The position numbers and the translations under genes are program-made. A model generated the notes under the pieces. It saw only the letters and a program-made list of their open reading frames with translations. It did no database searches and was not told the origin of the DNA. From Cupriavidus sp. UYMMa02A (GTDB taxonomy: Bacteria > Pseudomonadota > Gammaproteobacteria > Burkholderiales > Burkholderiaceae), in contig LRMT01000125.1 of NCBI GenBank assembly GCA_001725945.1, positions 1 to 64,000 on the forward strand: 64,000 nucleotides of DNA. The letters are read 5' to 3'. Within the stretch, counting starts at the first letter, position 1, and every line of letters starts with the position of its first letter. Of the stretch, positions 63,884-64,000 are shown piece by piece.

Positions 63884-64000
63884 ATGACCGACATCCTCGT
63901 CCTCTACTACAGCCGCCACGGCAGCACCCGCAAACTGGCCGAATTGATCGCCACCGGTATCGACAGCGTCCCCGGCGCCCGGGCACGCTTGCGCACCGTG
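63884..64000 (+). CDS. wrbA: WrbA/flavodoxin-like NAD(P)H:quinone oxidoreductase, 5' part
   Basis: The first 39 codons only; the gene runs off the right edge. MTDILVLYYSRHGSTRKLAELI contains the FMN phosphate-binding loop (SRHGSTRKLA) of the flavodoxin/WrbA family. WrbA reduces quinones by two electrons. The assignment rests on this N-terminal motif, so a different flavodoxin-like oxidoreductase is possible. Confidence 0.7.
   Translation, partial: MTDILVLYYSRHGSTRKLAELIATGIDSVPGARARLRTV

Overview
The window is GC-rich chromosomal DNA from a betaproteobacterium of the Burkholderiaceae, most probably Cupriavidus or a close Ralstonia relative. The evidence is inferred from gene content and order: the thrS-infC-rpmI-rplT-pheS-pheT-ihfA-merR-tRNA-Pro block, a Bug-type solute-binding protein, a DUF1488 protein, an SCOT/3-hydroxybutyrate module and a 1,613-residue NAD-glutamate dehydrogenase. 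I see no prophage, transposase, integrase or CRISPR array.

Layout. 1-3.1 kb: end of a pyruvate dehydrogenase operon (aceE and the 5' part of aceF, minus strand). 3.5-6.9 kb: a membrane PAS histidine kinase and its FixJ/NarL-type regulator. 7-13.7 kb: a CbiM-like membrane protein, folD, prlC, xthA and a SulP transporter. 13.8-19.1 kb: a DUF1488 protein, two identical tRNA-Lys(CUU) genes bracketing an 8-oxoguanine deaminase-like gene and a LysR regulator, an orphan Bug protein and a small secreted repeat protein. 19.2-28.8 kb: a CoA-transferase, a MarR-like regulator, NAD-glutamate dehydrogenase and several small unknown genes, one of them behind a near-perfect LexA box. 28.9-40.2 kb: translation and stringent-response block (tRNA-Pro, merR, ihfA, pheT, pheS, rplT, rpmI, infC, thrS, tRNA-Val, relA, ridA). 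40.2-44.8 kb: a hydrolase and a ketone-body/PHB-degradation module (bdhA, scoB, scoA, a PAS-LuxR regulator, a thioesterase). 44.9-48.9 kb: a TRAP transporter and a short-chain dehydrogenase. 49-64 kb: ETF-quinone oxidoreductase, a PilZ protein, a FadR-type regulator with an L-2-hydroxyglutarate dehydrogenase, an MFS protein, aroC, a GST, an LplT-PlsC fusion, a CBS protein, an OAH sulfhydrylase, a hydrolase, an Mpo1-like protein, a YihY protein and the start of a WrbA-like flavoprotein.

The most striking property is technical. I count roughly 54 single-base frame breaks in about 29 genes, including essential ones (aceE, pheS, pheT, infC, thrS, ihfA, aroC). Almost all are repaired by adding one base to a short homopolymer, usually GGC read as GC (GCC as GC on the other strand). 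This looks like uncorrected sequencing or consensus error, not biology. I therefore annotate these as single genes spanning the breaks and do not call them pseudogenes; coordinates follow the sequence as given and protein lengths are after mental repair.

I did not find a convincing new multi-gene defence or mobile system. The best biological leads are the LexA-controlled small gene near 27.6 kb, the secreted FDPYTDGAK-repeat protein near 18.8 kb, the tRNA-Lys direct repeat pair, the three-half-site operator upstream of the Bug gene, the non-AUG start of infC and the nested palindromes near 44.3 kb.
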